Source of the DNA: Candidatus Hydrogenedentota bacterium
Lineage (GTDB): Bacteria > Hydrogenedentota > Hydrogenedentia > Hydrogenedentales > JAEUWI01
Length of the DNA: 64,000 nt
NCBI GenBank assembly: GCA_016791475.1
Contig: JAEUWI010000033.1
Location: 1 to 64,000 of the forward strand
Direction: 5' to 3'
This document shows positions 35,911-44,143 of the stretch, one piece after another. Numbering within the stretch: position 1 is the first letter of the stretch; every line of letters begins with the position of its first letter. Below the pieces are notes generated by a model. That model had not been told where the DNA came from and did not search any database. It saw nothing but the letters and a program-made list of their open reading frames with translations. The translations under genes were made by a program, and so were the position numbers.

Positions 35911-37545
35911 ATGCGCGTCTGGACTCATGGAATCCTCGCCCTTTTCCTCCTCGGAACGCTTCCGTCCTGGAGCCAGGGGCTGCCCGAAAGCGGCTGGGTT
36001 TCCCTCGCTTACGATGCGACGAAGGCACCTGCGGACAATCCGCTGAAGGGCTTCGTCCCATTTTCCGGGGAGTATGACTCCTTCCCCTACAGCATGGAAT
36101 TCGACTATGTGGGCCTGGCGACCCTCATGAGCGGACCCACTACCTTCACCTTCGACTCCGGGCTGGAGCCCCTGCTCAACGAAATTGCGGGACGGGGACA
36201 TCAGGCGATTATCCGGGTTTATCTGGACTATCCCGATGATTCTACGTCCATTCCCCAGTTCCTCCTCGATGACGGCCTTCAATTGACGGCCTACAACGGC
36301 AGCAGCGGCTCCGGCATGAGTCCGGACTACGACGACGAGAATCTGGTCCAGGCGCTCGAAGCCTTCATCGCGGCATTTGGCGCGCGCTACGACGGCGACC
36401 CGCGCGTTGGCTTTGTCCAGCTTGGCCTGCTGGGTCACTGGGGCGAATGGCACACCTATCCCGAGGAGGAGCTCTTCGCCGGCGTGCAAACGCAGAACCG
36501 GATTCTTGTCGCCTATGACAATGCCTTCAGCGAAACTCAGCTACTCATTTCGCAGGATGTCATGAGCCATGAACCCATGGCGACCCTCGAAACTCGACAG
36601 ATTGGATTCCACGACGACGACTTCACCAACTCGACCCTGCCCACGGAAGACTTCCATTTCTGGAGCCGGATGCTGGCAAACGAGTTCGACCTGCGCTGGC
36701 AATCGCTACCGAACGGCGGCGAAGTGCAGCCGGATTATCAGCAGGTCGTCTTCGATCAGCCCACCGGCGCGCCCGAGGATTTCGCAACGGCGGTTTCGAC
36801 CACCCACGTGTCCTGGCTGCTCTACCACCAGGCCTTTGAAGGCGATAACGGCGGCAGCAATGGCTGGAGCAACGCCAAAGTGGCGCGGGCCATCGCGGGG
36901 GCCAAATCGACGGGCTACGAATTTTTCATCAGCGCGGCAAACCTGCCGGACGCCCCCGAGAACGGGGCATTGACCATTGGCGTGCGCCTGCAGAATCGGG
37001 GCTTGGCCCCATTCTACTATGACTGGCCTTTCAAGATAACCGCAACGGGCAACGGCGGCGCCCCGGTCGTGCTGGAGACACCTGGCTGGGCCCTCAGTAG
37101 TATTCTGGCGAATTCGACCGACCATGAATTCGTTTTGGAGTCTGCGGCCCCTGGGCTAAACGCGGGAAACTATGCCATTCATCTGAGCGTGCCCAACATC
37201 TTGCCCGGTGGCAATCCGATCCGCTTTGCAAACGCCACTCAGGACGAGAACGGTGTTTTGCTGGGCACGCTGACCGTGGGTTCCGGGGGTGAGGGTGAGG
37301 GTGAAGGCGAAGGCGAAGGCGAAGGGAACTTGGAAGAAATTGCCGATGACCTGCTGACCGATTTTGATGACCTGGACGCGGACAACAGTGGCGGACTTAC
37401 GATAGGCGAAGCGCGTGTGGAACGGGCAGACTTGACGCAAACTCAGTACGACGAGATAGACACCAACCGTGACGGCGAACTGAGCGAGTCGGAATTGGAG
37501 GCACTCGCACCCCGCGAGAATCCCTTTGGGTGTAACCTGTCGTAG
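35911..37545 (+). CDS. DUF4874/DUF4832-like secreted protein with GE-linker and EF-hands
   Basis: Encodes 544 aa from the ATG at 35911, where a signal peptide starts (MRVWTHGILALFLLGTLPSWSQG). NPLKGFVPFSGEYDSFP and the barrel-like segments FVQLGLLGHWGEWHTYP fit the DUF4874/DUF4832 pair, a presumed glycoside-hydrolase-like module of unknown activity. The C-terminal beta-sandwich is followed by a short Gly-Glu linker (about residues 460-470), two EF-hand loops (DADNSGGLTIGEA and DTNRDGELSESEL) and PFGCNLS. The other two GE-linker proteins here continue past the Gly-Cys with a hydrophobic anchor; this one stops three codons later, 6 bp before a palindromic element. It may have lost its anchor. 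Confidence 0.75.
   Translation: MRVWTHGILALFLLGTLPSWSQGLPESGWVSLAYDATKAPADNPLKGFVPFSGEYDSFPYSMEFDYVGLATLMSGPTTFTFDSGLEPLLNEIAGRGHQAIIRVYLDYPDDSTSIPQFLLDDGLQLTAYNGSSGSGMSPDYDDENLVQALEAFIAAFGARYDGDPRVGFVQLGLLGHWGEWHTYPEEELFAGVQTQNRILVAYDNAFSETQLLISQDVMSHEPMATLETRQIGFHDDDFTNSTLPTEDFHFWSRMLANEFDLRWQSLPNGGEVQPDYQQVVFDQPTGAPEDFATAVSTTHVSWLLYHQAFEGDNGGSNGWSNAKVARAIAGAKSTGYEFFISAANLPDAPENGALTIGVRLQNRGLAPFYYDWPFKITATGNGGAPVVLETPGWALSSILANSTDHEFVLESAAPGLNAGNYAIHLSVPNILPGGNPIRFANATQDENGVLLGTLTVGSGGEGEGEGEGEGEGNLEEIADDLLTDFDDLDADNSGGLTIGEARVERADLTQTQYDEIDTNRDGELSESELEALAPRENPFGCNLS
37289..37326 (+). repeat. Short hexanucleotide (Gly-Glu) repeat
   Basis: Six in-frame GGNGAR units encode the Gly-Glu linker of the DUF4832-like protein. 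The run is far shorter than those at 16497 and 49928, showing how variable this linker is. Confidence 0.9.
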
Positions 37546-37551
37546 CGATTC

Positions 37552-37874
37552 AGGGACAGCGTCGCCCGGCGACTTCAATGCTGGGACCACCGCAACGAGC
37601 CCAACGGGAAGCCCGAACGGGGGAAGTGCGCTGCGACCGGCGGGGCTGTCCTGCAGGCTGGCGTCGCGGTTTAGATTATTCGGCCTGAGATCTGACCATG
37701 AAAGAATGGCCGCCCGACGCGCCACCTCGTGAACGATCGCTTGATATATATTGGGGCAACGTCGCCTAGCACAGGACAGCCCCGCCGGTTGATGTGTGCT
37801 TTGTCTCGAATGAGAAGAACCAAAGCCCCCAAAGTCTCTTACGCAATTTCGAGACCCGCGGCGACGCTGTCCCT
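37552..37874. mobile_element. MITE/REP-like palindromic element
   Basis: A 323-bp intergenic block is bounded by perfect 15-bp inverted ends (37552-37566 and 37860-37874, AGGGACAGCGTCGCC type). A second perfect 18-bp inverted pair (37636-37653 and 37772-37789, ACCGGCGGGGCTGTCCTG type) lies inside. Outer and inner repeats resemble each other in opposite orientation, a BIME/MITE-like layout. No open reading frame with support is inside and no target duplication is obvious. It sits between the DUF4832-like gene and xylose isomerase. Confidence 0.65.
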
Positions 37875-37963
37875 TCGCCACAATTGAGCCGGGCCGCCGC
37901 CGCGTGATAGCCTGTTGGGCGTATCCCCTCACCTTTTGCAACCCCATTGCGGAGAGAAACACG

Positions 37964-39277
37964 ATGGCTGAATATTTTCCGGGTATCAAGAAAATCAAAT
38001 ACGAAGGTCCGGACACGAAGAATCCGCTGGCCTTCCGTCACTATAAGGCGAGCCAGAAGGTGCTCGGCAAGACGATGGAAGATCACTTCCGCTTCGCCGT
38101 GAGCTACTGGCACACCTTCAAGGGCCTGGGCCAGGATCCCTTCGGCCTCCCCACCGCCATTCGCAGCTACAACAATGCGCCCGACGATGTGGCCGTGATG
38201 GACCGCACCATGGAAGCGGCTTTCGAGTTCTTCACCAAGCTGGGTGTGAACTACTGGTGCTTCCACGACTCCGACATCGCGCCCGAGGCGGAAACCCTCT
38301 CCGAATCCCAGCAGCGCCTCGACCGCGTGGCCAAACAGGCGAAGAAGCTTCAGGATGACACCGGCGTGAAGCTCCTCTGGGGCACGAGTAACCTCTTCTC
38401 CCACCGCCGCTTCATGTCGGGCGCGGCGACCAATCCCGATCCCGCGATCTTCGCCTATGCCGGCGCCAAAGTAAAGAAGGCGCTGGAAGTCACCAAGTAT
38501 CTCGGCGGTGAAGGTTACGTGTTCTGGGGGGGCCGCGAGGGCTATGAAACCCTGCTGAACACGGACATGGGCCGCGAGTTGGATCACCTGGCCCGCTTCC
38601 TCCACATGGCGGTGGACTACAAGAAAAAGATCAAGTTCAAGGGTCAGTTCTTCATCGAACCGAAGCCGAAAGAACCCACCAAGCACCAGTACGACTTCGA
38701 CGCGGCGAGCTGCCACGCCTTCCTCCAGAAGTACGGCCTGACCGATCACCTCAAGCTCAACATCGAAGCGAACCACGCCACGCTCGCGGGCCACTCCTTC
38801 CTCCATGAGCTGGAATACGCCGCCGCGAACGGCCTCCTCGGCTCCGTGGACGCCAACCGGGGCGATGAACTCCTCGGCTGGGATACGGACCAGTTCCCCA
38901 CGAACCTCTACGAGACCACGCTGGCCATGTATGCCATTCTCAAAGCGGGCGGCTTCAAGTCCGGCGGCCTGAACTTCGACGCCAAGGTCCGCCGCCAGTC
39001 CATCGACCCGGAGGACTTGTTCCACGCCCATATCGGCGCCATGGACGCCTTCGCCCGGGGCCTGAAGAGCGCCGCGAACATGATCAAAGACGGCAAGTTC
39101 GAAAAGGCCATCAAGAAGCGCTATGCCGGCTGGGACACGGCCTTCGGCAAGTCCATCGAGAGCGGCCAGGCCACCCTGGAAGATCTGGAAGCCTACACCT
39201 TCAAGAACGGCGATCCCCAGCCCCAGAGCGGCCGTCAGGAATACTTGGAAAATCTGCTGAACGAGTACATCGTCTGA
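37964..39277 (+). CDS. xylA: Xylose isomerase
   Basis: Encodes 437 aa, the normal length of class II bacterial xylose isomerase, which converts D-xylose to D-xylulose using two divalent metals. Signature stretches are VFWGGREGYETLLNTD, HLKLNIEANHATLAGHSF (metal ligands Glu and His) and LLGSVDANRGD. GGAGAG precedes the ATG at 37964. A strong terminator hairpin lies 55 bp after the stop. No xylulokinase is adjacent. The protein is cytosolic and fits the sugar-scavenging gene set. Confidence 0.96.
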   Translation: MAEYFPGIKKIKYEGPDTKNPLAFRHYKASQKVLGKTMEDHFRFAVSYWHTFKGLGQDPFGLPTAIRSYNNAPDDVAVMDRTMEAAFEFFTKLGVNYWCFHDSDIAPEAETLSESQQRLDRVAKQAKKLQDDTGVKLLWGTSNLFSHRRFMSGAATNPDPAIFAYAGAKVKKALEVTKYLGGEGYVFWGGREGYETLLNTDMGRELDHLARFLHMAVDYKKKIKFKGQFFIEPKPKEPTKHQYDFDAASCHAFLQKYGLTDHLKLNIEANHATLAGHSFLHELEYAAANGLLGSVDANRGDELLGWDTDQFPTNLYETTLAMYAILKAGGFKSGGLNFDAKVRRQSIDPEDLFHAHIGAMDAFARGLKSAANMIKDGKFEKAIKKRYAGWDTAFGKSIESGQATLEDLEAYTFKNGDPQPQSGRQEYLENLLNEYIV

Positions 39278-39332
39278 GGCCGGTTCCGTAATTGAATATA
39301 CCGCACGGGGCGGTTACTGGTAGTACAATGGC

Positions 39333-39371
39333 AGCGCATCGGAAAGATCCGATGCGCTACCTTTGTTTTGT
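39333..39371 (+). terminator. Intrinsic terminator after xylA
   Basis: A perfect 11-bp stem (AGCGCATCGGA with its complement) around an AAGA loop is followed by ACCTTTGTTTTG. It separates xylA from the toxin-antitoxin pair. Confidence 0.9.
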
Positions 39372-39450
39372 GTTCGGCATTCCAATTTTCGCAGTGATAA
39401 GCTGTCCACTCAAAGGTCCGCTTATACCGATACCCCGGAGGAACCGTAAC

Positions 39451-39663
39451 ATGCTGAATATCCAGATCGACGACCCCGAACTCGAAAGAAGCATCCGAAA
39501 CACGTACGGTAACAATACGCAATCCATTGCGCGCGCTTTCGCCGCATTCATTCAGCAAGAGCAACTCAAAGACGATGTCCGCGTATCCGTTCAGCAATTG
39601 GACAACGGGGAAGCTATCCCCCTGCGTACGGTAATGCAGGATTTGCGTTCGCGGTATGAATGA
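39451..39663 (+). CDS. Antitoxin-like protein partnered with a ParE/RelE toxin
   Basis: Encodes 70 aa from the ATG at 39451 with GGAGG 11 nt upstream; an open frame continues upstream without support. The N-terminal MLNIQIDDPELERSIRNTYG and the helix QSIARAFAAFIQQEQL suggest a small DNA-binding or dimerising antitoxin. The family cannot be named by eye; identification rests on the 8-bp overlap with a ParE/RelE-like frame. It probably neutralised that toxin, which is interrupted here. Confidence 0.6.
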   Translation: MLNIQIDDPELERSIRNTYGNNTQSIARAFAAFIQQEQLKDDVRVSVQQLDNGEAIPLRTVMQDLRSRYE

Positions 39664-39943
39664 ACGAGACATCGTATTCTCGCCACGGGCGCGCGAGCGA
39701 TTGGAAGAGATTGTCGAGTATCTCTATGGCAGACATCTTTCGAGCGAATTTGTTCTCGATTATATCGAGCAATTCGAGCATTGGTTGGAACGACTCCTTG
39801 GAACTTTTCCGGAATCGGGGACGTTGATGCCCGAGTACGGGGAAGGCGTCAGACGCGTCGTATACAAGAAGTACTGTTTTCTATACCGAATTTATTAAGA
39901 CAGGATTGAAGTTCTTACCGTATACCGCCGCAACCTTCCTTAA
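39656..39943 (+). pseudogene. ParE/RelE-type toxin interrupted by an in-frame ochre codon
   Basis: The first 80 codons read as a ParE/RelE toxin (VFSPRARERLEEIVEYL, then [16 protein letters not shown]) and stop at TAA 39896-39898. The same frame continues past this codon with [14 protein letters not shown] before the next stop at 39941-39943. That is exactly the C-terminal strand and helix end (RIEVLxVYRR) expected for an intact toxin. A single substitution, for example AAA to TAA, would explain it. The product is probably inactive unless the stop is read through or it is a consensus error. The reading starts 8 bp inside the antitoxin gene. Confidence 0.75.
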
Positions 39944-40064
39944 TGTCCAAAACCAACGGACCCGCAGTATCCAAAGCGCCCCCCTGACATTGCCCGACGC
40001 CCGGCACGAATGTACAATATCAGTACGGCGGAGTGTCCCGCCCATGAGGAGGTCTGAAGAAACC

Positions 40065-41348
40065 ATGTCATTGAACAATTCAACCCTGGTGATAGCCACC
40101 GTAGCCGCCGCGTCTCTTGGCGTCGCCGTGGCGGTCGGGCTGGGCTGGAACCCGCTGGCCCCGCTCGTGCACGCGGCGGCCGACCCGGCAGCCGGCTCCG
40201 GCACCAAAATCGGCGCGGGTGCCCATGCCGACGGCCCCGTTACGATCCGCGCCTTTACCAAAGAGGGCGTCCTCGGCGATCCAGTCACGACCGACCCGCT
40301 GGTGCTGGACAATGCCGAATGGAAGAAGCGCCTGACGCCCACGCAGTATTACATTTTGCGCGAGAAGGGCACCGAGCGCGCCGGCACTGGAGCCTTGCTT
40401 AAGAACAGCAAAGAAGGCGTGTACACCTGCGCGGCCTGCAAGCTTCCCCTCTTCGAGTCGAAGGCCAAGTTTGACTCCGGCACGGGCTGGCCGAGCTATT
40501 TCCAACCCATCGCCAAGGAAAACGTGCTGGAGATATCGGACGATTCCCACGGCATGATTCGAACCGAAGTGGTCTGCGCCCGATGCGGTGGACATCTGGG
40601 GCACGTGTTCAACGACGGCCCCGATCCGACTGGTCTGCGCTATTGCATGAACTCTGAGTCGCTGGGCTTCACCGAAAACACAAAATTGGCGGAACTGGCG
40701 GAAGAAGTAAAACCCGCCACGAAAAAAGCCGATACGGCGAAGGAAAGTGACTCCATGTGGTTGCCCATGCCCACCAATGATGTGCCGCTGGCGGCGGAAT
40801 CCGGCGAAGTCAAAGTGGTCTTTGCCGGGGGATGCTTCTGGTGCACCGAGGCCGTTTTTGAGGAGTTGGATGGCGTGAGCGCCGTCGTTTCCGGGTATAC
40901 CGGCGGCGATGCCAAGCAAGCGAACTATAAAGCGGTCTGCACGGGCACCACGGGCCATGCGGAGGCCATCGAGATCACCTATGACCCCTCCAAGATTACC
41001 TACGGCGCGCTTCTCCGTGTATTTTTCACGACCCACGACCCCACCACCTTGAATCGTCAGGGCGCGGATCAGGGCACGCAATATCGCTCGGCGGTCTTCT
41101 ACCAGGACGAGTCCGAAAAGGCGCGGGTGGAGTCGTATATCGCCGAATTGAACGCGTCTGGCAAGTTTGATGCGCCCATCGTCACCACCCTGGAACCCCT
41201 GACGGAATTCTACGAGGCTGAAGAGTATCATCAGGACTACGTGAAGCATAATCCCGGTCAGCCCTACATCCAGTTCAACGCTCTGCCCAAGGTCAAGAAA
41301 CTGCACAAGATGCTGGAGGCGGATAAGAAGGCGGGCGAAAAGACCTGA
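40065..41348 (+). CDS. msrBA: Exported MsrB-MsrA methionine sulfoxide reductase fusion
   Basis: Encodes 427 aa. A hydrophobic signal or anchor ([20 protein letters not shown]) precedes the MsrB domain with zinc cysteines CAAC and [12 protein letters not shown] and the catalytic Cys in [10 protein letters not shown] linker leads to MsrA with the catalytic [12 protein letters not shown] motif and [21 protein letters not shown]. MsrB-then-MsrA order occurs, but the reverse is as common. The two domains reduce the R- and S-epimers of methionine sulfoxide; the export signal points to repair of envelope proteins, as in the PilB or MsrPQ logic. An in-frame ATG 21 nt upstream is an alternative start. 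It ends at a bidirectional terminator. Confidence 0.92.
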   Translation: MSLNNSTLVIATVAAASLGVAVAVGLGWNPLAPLVHAAADPAAGSGTKIGAGAHADGPVTIRAFTKEGVLGDPVTTDPLVLDNAEWKKRLTPTQYYILREKGTERAGTGALLKNSKEGVYTCAACKLPLFESKAKFDSGTGWPSYFQPIAKENVLEISDDSHGMIRTEVVCARCGGHLGHVFNDGPDPTGLRYCMNSESLGFTENTKLAELAEEVKPATKKADTAKESDSMWLPMPTNDVPLAAESGEVKVVFAGGCFWCTEAVFEELDGVSAVVSGYTGGDAKQANYKAVCTGTTGHAEAIEITYDPSKITYGALLRVFFTTHDPTTLNRQGADQGTQYRSAVFYQDESEKARVESYIAELNASGKFDAPIVTTLEPLTEFYEAEEYHQDYVKHNPGQPYIQFNALPKVKKLHKMLEADKKAGEKT

Positions 41349-41371
41349 GCCCGTTCACAGGACAAACAATT

Positions 41372-41414
41372 GCGGCCCGTACTCCATATCGGATACGGGC
41401 CGCATGCATTTTTG
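41372..41414 (+). terminator. Terminator between msrBA and the ORF-3-like gene
   Basis: A perfect 10-bp stem (GCGGCCCGTA with TACGGGCCGC) around a 12-nt loop is followed on the plus strand by ATGCATTTTTG. The symmetric stem may also serve the converging minus-strand unit. Confidence 0.88.
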
Positions 41415-41418
41415 AGCT

Positions 41419-42000
41419 TCAGTTGAGCGCGATTCCCTGGAGCGCCTCATTGACGGCAACCAAGTCAAAGAATTCGGGATCCAGATCGTCTCCGACCCAG
41501 TCCAGAATCTCCTGTCGCTGCTGGTGCGCGGGGTCGGCCAGAATGACCAGCATCTGCTGGTAGCCGTGAATTCCACCGCTGTCCTCCATCGGGCAGGCCC
41601 GCTTGCCCGTTACGCATTCGGGATGATCGAGTACGGCGGTATTGCTCTCGATCTTCTCCACGACGATTTCGTGTTCCCAACCGTCTCCGAAATCATACAG
41701 ATACACCATCTTGTCTTTTTCCAGCGGGAGCACATCCTCAAGGGAGATATCACCCGCGTCGGCCAGACTGAGTTGCCACGACGCGTCCAGTTCCGTCAGA
41801 TCGGTGTAGCGGGTGTCGTTCTTCTCAAACTGAAACAGGTGGCAGTTCTGCCAGCCCATGGCGGACTGGATGGCATAGTGCAGGTCGAGCAGAGAGAATC
41901 CGCCGGCGATTTTCAGACGCCGCCAAATCGGCGGTTTCGATCCGTGGAGGGTAATTTTGAGGGTGTAGAGTTTCTCGGCCTCTAACTTCTTCGGTGCCAT
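41419..42000 (-). CDS. Plasmid pRiA4b ORF-3-like protein
   Basis: Encodes 193 aa of PF07929-like type: LKITLHGSKPPIWRRLKIAG at the N-terminus, then LLDLHYAIQSAMGW, YLYDFGDGWEHEI and CPMEDSGGIHGYQ. The biochemical role of the family is unknown, although it recurs next to mobile and stress genes. I start at the ATG at 42000, 5 bp after the rtcR stop; a longer frame overlaps rtcR and is less likely. GGAAAG inside the end of rtcR serves as ribosome site. The tight spacing makes it the second gene of the rtcR operon and a candidate partner of that system. Confidence 0.8.
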   Translation of the reverse strand: MAPKKLEAEKLYTLKITLHGSKPPIWRRLKIAGGFSLLDLHYAIQSAMGWQNCHLFQFEKNDTRYTDLTELDASWQLSLADAGDISLEDVLPLEKDKMVYLYDFGDGWEHEIVVEKIESNTAVLDHPECVTGKRACPMEDSGGIHGYQQMLVILADPAHQQRQEILDWVGDDLDPEFFDLVAVNEALQGIALN

Positions 42001-42005
42001 GCGGC

Positions 42006-43610
42006 TCACTTTCCGGTAATGCGTTGCCAATTCAGGTCGAACTTCGCCAGGTACTTTCCCAGCCGATCCGCATCGTTGGTTGATTTTCTTTTGGTTCGGG
42101 AGACAGAGAATAGTTGCCGGCCCGCCTCGGAGAGGCTGCGGCATTCGCGACAGACGCGAACTACTTCCGCCAATTGTACTCGGTCGAAGGGGTCAATGTC
42201 GCCAATCTCCTCGGGACTCAATATCAGCTCCAGAATCTGCCGCCCCGGATCGTGGGCCGGACGGCTCCAGTCCCGCTTCAAGCGCTCCACCTCCCGCTCC
42301 ACTTCCGCCACCGTAATTCGGCCGCCCGAGGCCAGGGTGCTCATGCGCGTTACCGCCGCGCCCAGATCGCGAAAGTTGCCGTTCCACCGGCCCTCCGGCC
42401 CTTTGGCAAACTTCAAAAAGCGCTTCAACGCTTCTTTGTTGAACTGGACATGACTCCCCCGACGCTGGGCCGTCTTCTCCAGTTCGTAGTCCAAATTCGG
42501 GGCAATGTCTTCCTTGCGATCGCGAAGGCCGGGCAGAGAAAAAGACCACAGATTGATGCGCGCCAGCAAGTCTTCTCGAAATCGCCCCTGCCGAACGCCT
42601 TCGGACAGATCGCGATTGCTGCCGCAGATGAGCTGAAAGTCACTCTGGGCGGGCAGGTCCGCACCGACGGGCAGGAAGCGCTTTTCTTCGATGGCCTGCA
42701 GGAGCATGGCCTGCTCATCCATGCCGAGCTCCCCCACTTCGTCCAGGAATAGCAGGCCACGGTCGGCCGTGCGCAACAGCCCCGGACGATCACTGGTCGC
42801 CCCGGTGAAGGCGCCCCGCTTGTGACCGAAGAGTGTGGCCATCGCCGTATCTCCCCGCAGGGTGGCGCAGTTTACCGAAACAAAGGGGCCCTGGAGACGC
42901 TGGCGGAGCTGCTTCAGCTCGTAGATCTGTCGTGCGAGCTGAGACTTCCCCGCGCCGGTCGGGCCTGAGAGGAGAATCGGCTGGCGACTGTTCACCGCTA
43001 CCTTCTCCACTTCTTCGATCAGGGCGTTGAAAGCCGCGTTGCGCGTATTGATACCAGATTTAAGAAGCGATACATCGTCGCGCTGGTCCTGTTTAAAGCG
43101 CTTGGCAAGCTGATCGTAGCGGGAGAGATCGAGGTCGATGATTCCATAGCGACCCGGACTGCGCGGCTCGTCCCCGCGCCCCGGCCCCGTCTGCACGAGG
43201 CGTCCGGGTATATACCGGGCCTCGGTCAGGAGAAAGAGACAAATCTGGGCCACATGGGTGCCCGTGGTCAGATGAACGAGGTATTCCTCTTTCTCCAAAT
43301 CAAACGGATAGGCCCGGGCGAAGTCATGGAGGACGGAATAGACTTCCACGAAATCCCACGGATCGTCGCAATGCACATCGTGAATCCGCACGGACGTATC
43401 CGGGCAGGCGGAGCCGATGTCGCGTTGCACACGTTCTGCGGTGCGCTGGTGCACGGGGTCCGAGAGGAGCTCGAATCGGTCGACGCGCAAATCGGGCTGT
43501 CTGCAGAGATCGACGGAGGGTCGCCACTTTTCCCAGCGCTTTTCCGCGCGACCAAGTCGATCGAGGATGGTGCCGAGGAAGCCAATTACGACTATTTTCT
43601 TTTTAGCCAT
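42006..43610 (-). CDS. rtcR: RtcR-type sigma-54-dependent transcription activator
   Basis: Encodes 534 aa, close to E. coli RtcR (about 530). The N-terminal domain (about 1-180: VVIGFLGTILD, FELLSDPVHQRTAERVQRDI, EEYLVHLTTGTHVAQICLFLL) is the CARF-like sensor that responds to RNA ends with 2',3'-cyclic phosphate in E. coli. The AAA+ part has Walker A GPTGAGKS (216-223), the sigma-54 contact loop GAFTGA (266-271) and Walker B LLFLDE. A C-terminal region with an Arg/Lys-rich tail probably binds DNA. It faces a sigma-54 promoter 140 bp away that drives structured RNA and a slipin gene. In E. coli and Salmonella RtcR drives rtcBA; no RtcB or RtcA is encoded here. Confidence 0.92.
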   Translation of the reverse strand: MAKKKIVVIGFLGTILDRLGRAEKRWEKWRPSVDLCRQPDLRVDRFELLSDPVHQRTAERVQRDIGSACPDTSVRIHDVHCDDPWDFVEVYSVLHDFARAYPFDLEKEEYLVHLTTGTHVAQICLFLLTEARYIPGRLVQTGPGRGDEPRSPGRYGIIDLDLSRYDQLAKRFKQDQRDDVSLLKSGINTRNAAFNALIEEVEKVAVNSRQPILLSGPTGAGKSQLARQIYELKQLRQRLQGPFVSVNCATLRGDTAMATLFGHKRGAFTGATSDRPGLLRTADRGLLFLDEVGELGMDEQAMLLQAIEEKRFLPVGADLPAQSDFQLICGSNRDLSEGVRQGRFREDLLARINLWSFSLPGLRDRKEDIAPNLDYELEKTAQRRGSHVQFNKEALKRFLKFAKGPEGRWNGNFRDLGAAVTRMSTLASGGRITVAEVEREVERLKRDWSRPAHDPGRQILELILSPEEIGDIDPFDRVQLAEVVRVCRECRSLSEAGRQLFSVSRTKRKSTNDADRLGKYLAKFDLNWQRITGK

Positions 43611-43737
43611 TATTCTATCTCGCTATATTTTTCTCTAGTCAATGCCCAGCGAGAGCATAGGACATTTTCGCGCCTGAATCAATCATGACGACGCTAATCC
43701 CATGCGTTGCAGCAACTTGCATCCTGCCAACCGGGAG

Positions 43738-43765
43738 CAACTGGAAAGTTGGCACGGCTCCTGCC
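43738..43765 (+). promoter_or_regulatory. Sigma-54 promoter facing away from rtcR
   Basis: TGGCACG at 43750-43756, four bases, then CTGCC (43761-43765) gives a perfect -24 box and the invariant GC at -12, with GG and GC 10 nt apart. Transcription should start near 43776. A CAACT-GGAA-AGTTG dyad (43738-43751) overlaps the -24 edge, and TTGCAGCAACTTGCA lies further upstream, as possible RtcR sites. The position in the gap divergent from rtcR is as in known rtc operons. Confidence 0.85.
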
Positions 43766-44010
43766 TTAGAGAAGTCGTTGCCGATGCAGCCTCCGGGAGC
43801 ACGGCAACCCCGAAAGTTTAATCAAGATATTCAGTGAAGCCCCGCAAGGCCGGAAGGTACGCCGGGTTGAACTGAACGCTTGCCTCTAGGAGGCAGGCGC
43901 ACATTGCTGACGCCCCGCGACCGGCGGCGCAGTTCGCCCATCGTATCCCCTGGGATGCGGGCTTGGCGGGCGGCGTACCGTGAACGGGTTCTGAACGCTG
44001 GTGTCAGGAA

Positions 44011-44078
44011 GGGTAATGGCCCCGGATGGGCCGGGTGGCCTGGCCACCACACAGGTTCGACTCCTGTATTACCAACCA
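44011..44078 (+). ncRNA. tRNA-like module 1 with encoded CCA
   Basis: GGGTAAT (44011-44017) pairs with ATTACCA (44068-44074) in six of seven positions (1-72 is G-A). It is followed by A73 and CCA (44076-44078). A full T-arm ACAGG-TTCGACT-CCTGT (44051-44067) precedes the 3' strand. Between acceptor and T-arm are two 5-bp hairpins: GGCCC-CGGAT-GGGCC, whose loop offers the GG needed to dock on a T-loop, and GGTGG-CCTGG-CCACC in place of the anticodon arm. It is 68 nt and about eight nt too short for a decoding tRNA, so it is a tRNA mimic. Confidence 0.7.
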
Positions 44079-44143
44079 CGGGTAGCTCAGTTGGTAGAGC
44101 ATCGGACCAAGGATCCGAGAGTCGCGGGTTCGATTCCCGCCCC
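44079..44143 (+). ncRNA. tRNA-like module 2 with truncated acceptor
   Basis: Canonical D-arm (GCTC-AGTTGGTA-GAGC, 44085-44100), anticodon-like arm (TCGGA-CCAAGGA-TCCGA, 44102-44118), 5-nt variable loop and T-arm (GCGGG-TTCGATT-CCCGC, 44124-44140) are all present. The acceptor, however, is only GGG (44080-44082) with CCC (44141-44143), and the next bases form a separate hairpin. The nominal anticodon is AAG, but position 33 is C and not the universal U, and there is no long variable arm as tRNA-Leu would need. It starts right behind the CCA of module 1. A decoding function is unlikely. Confidence 0.75.
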
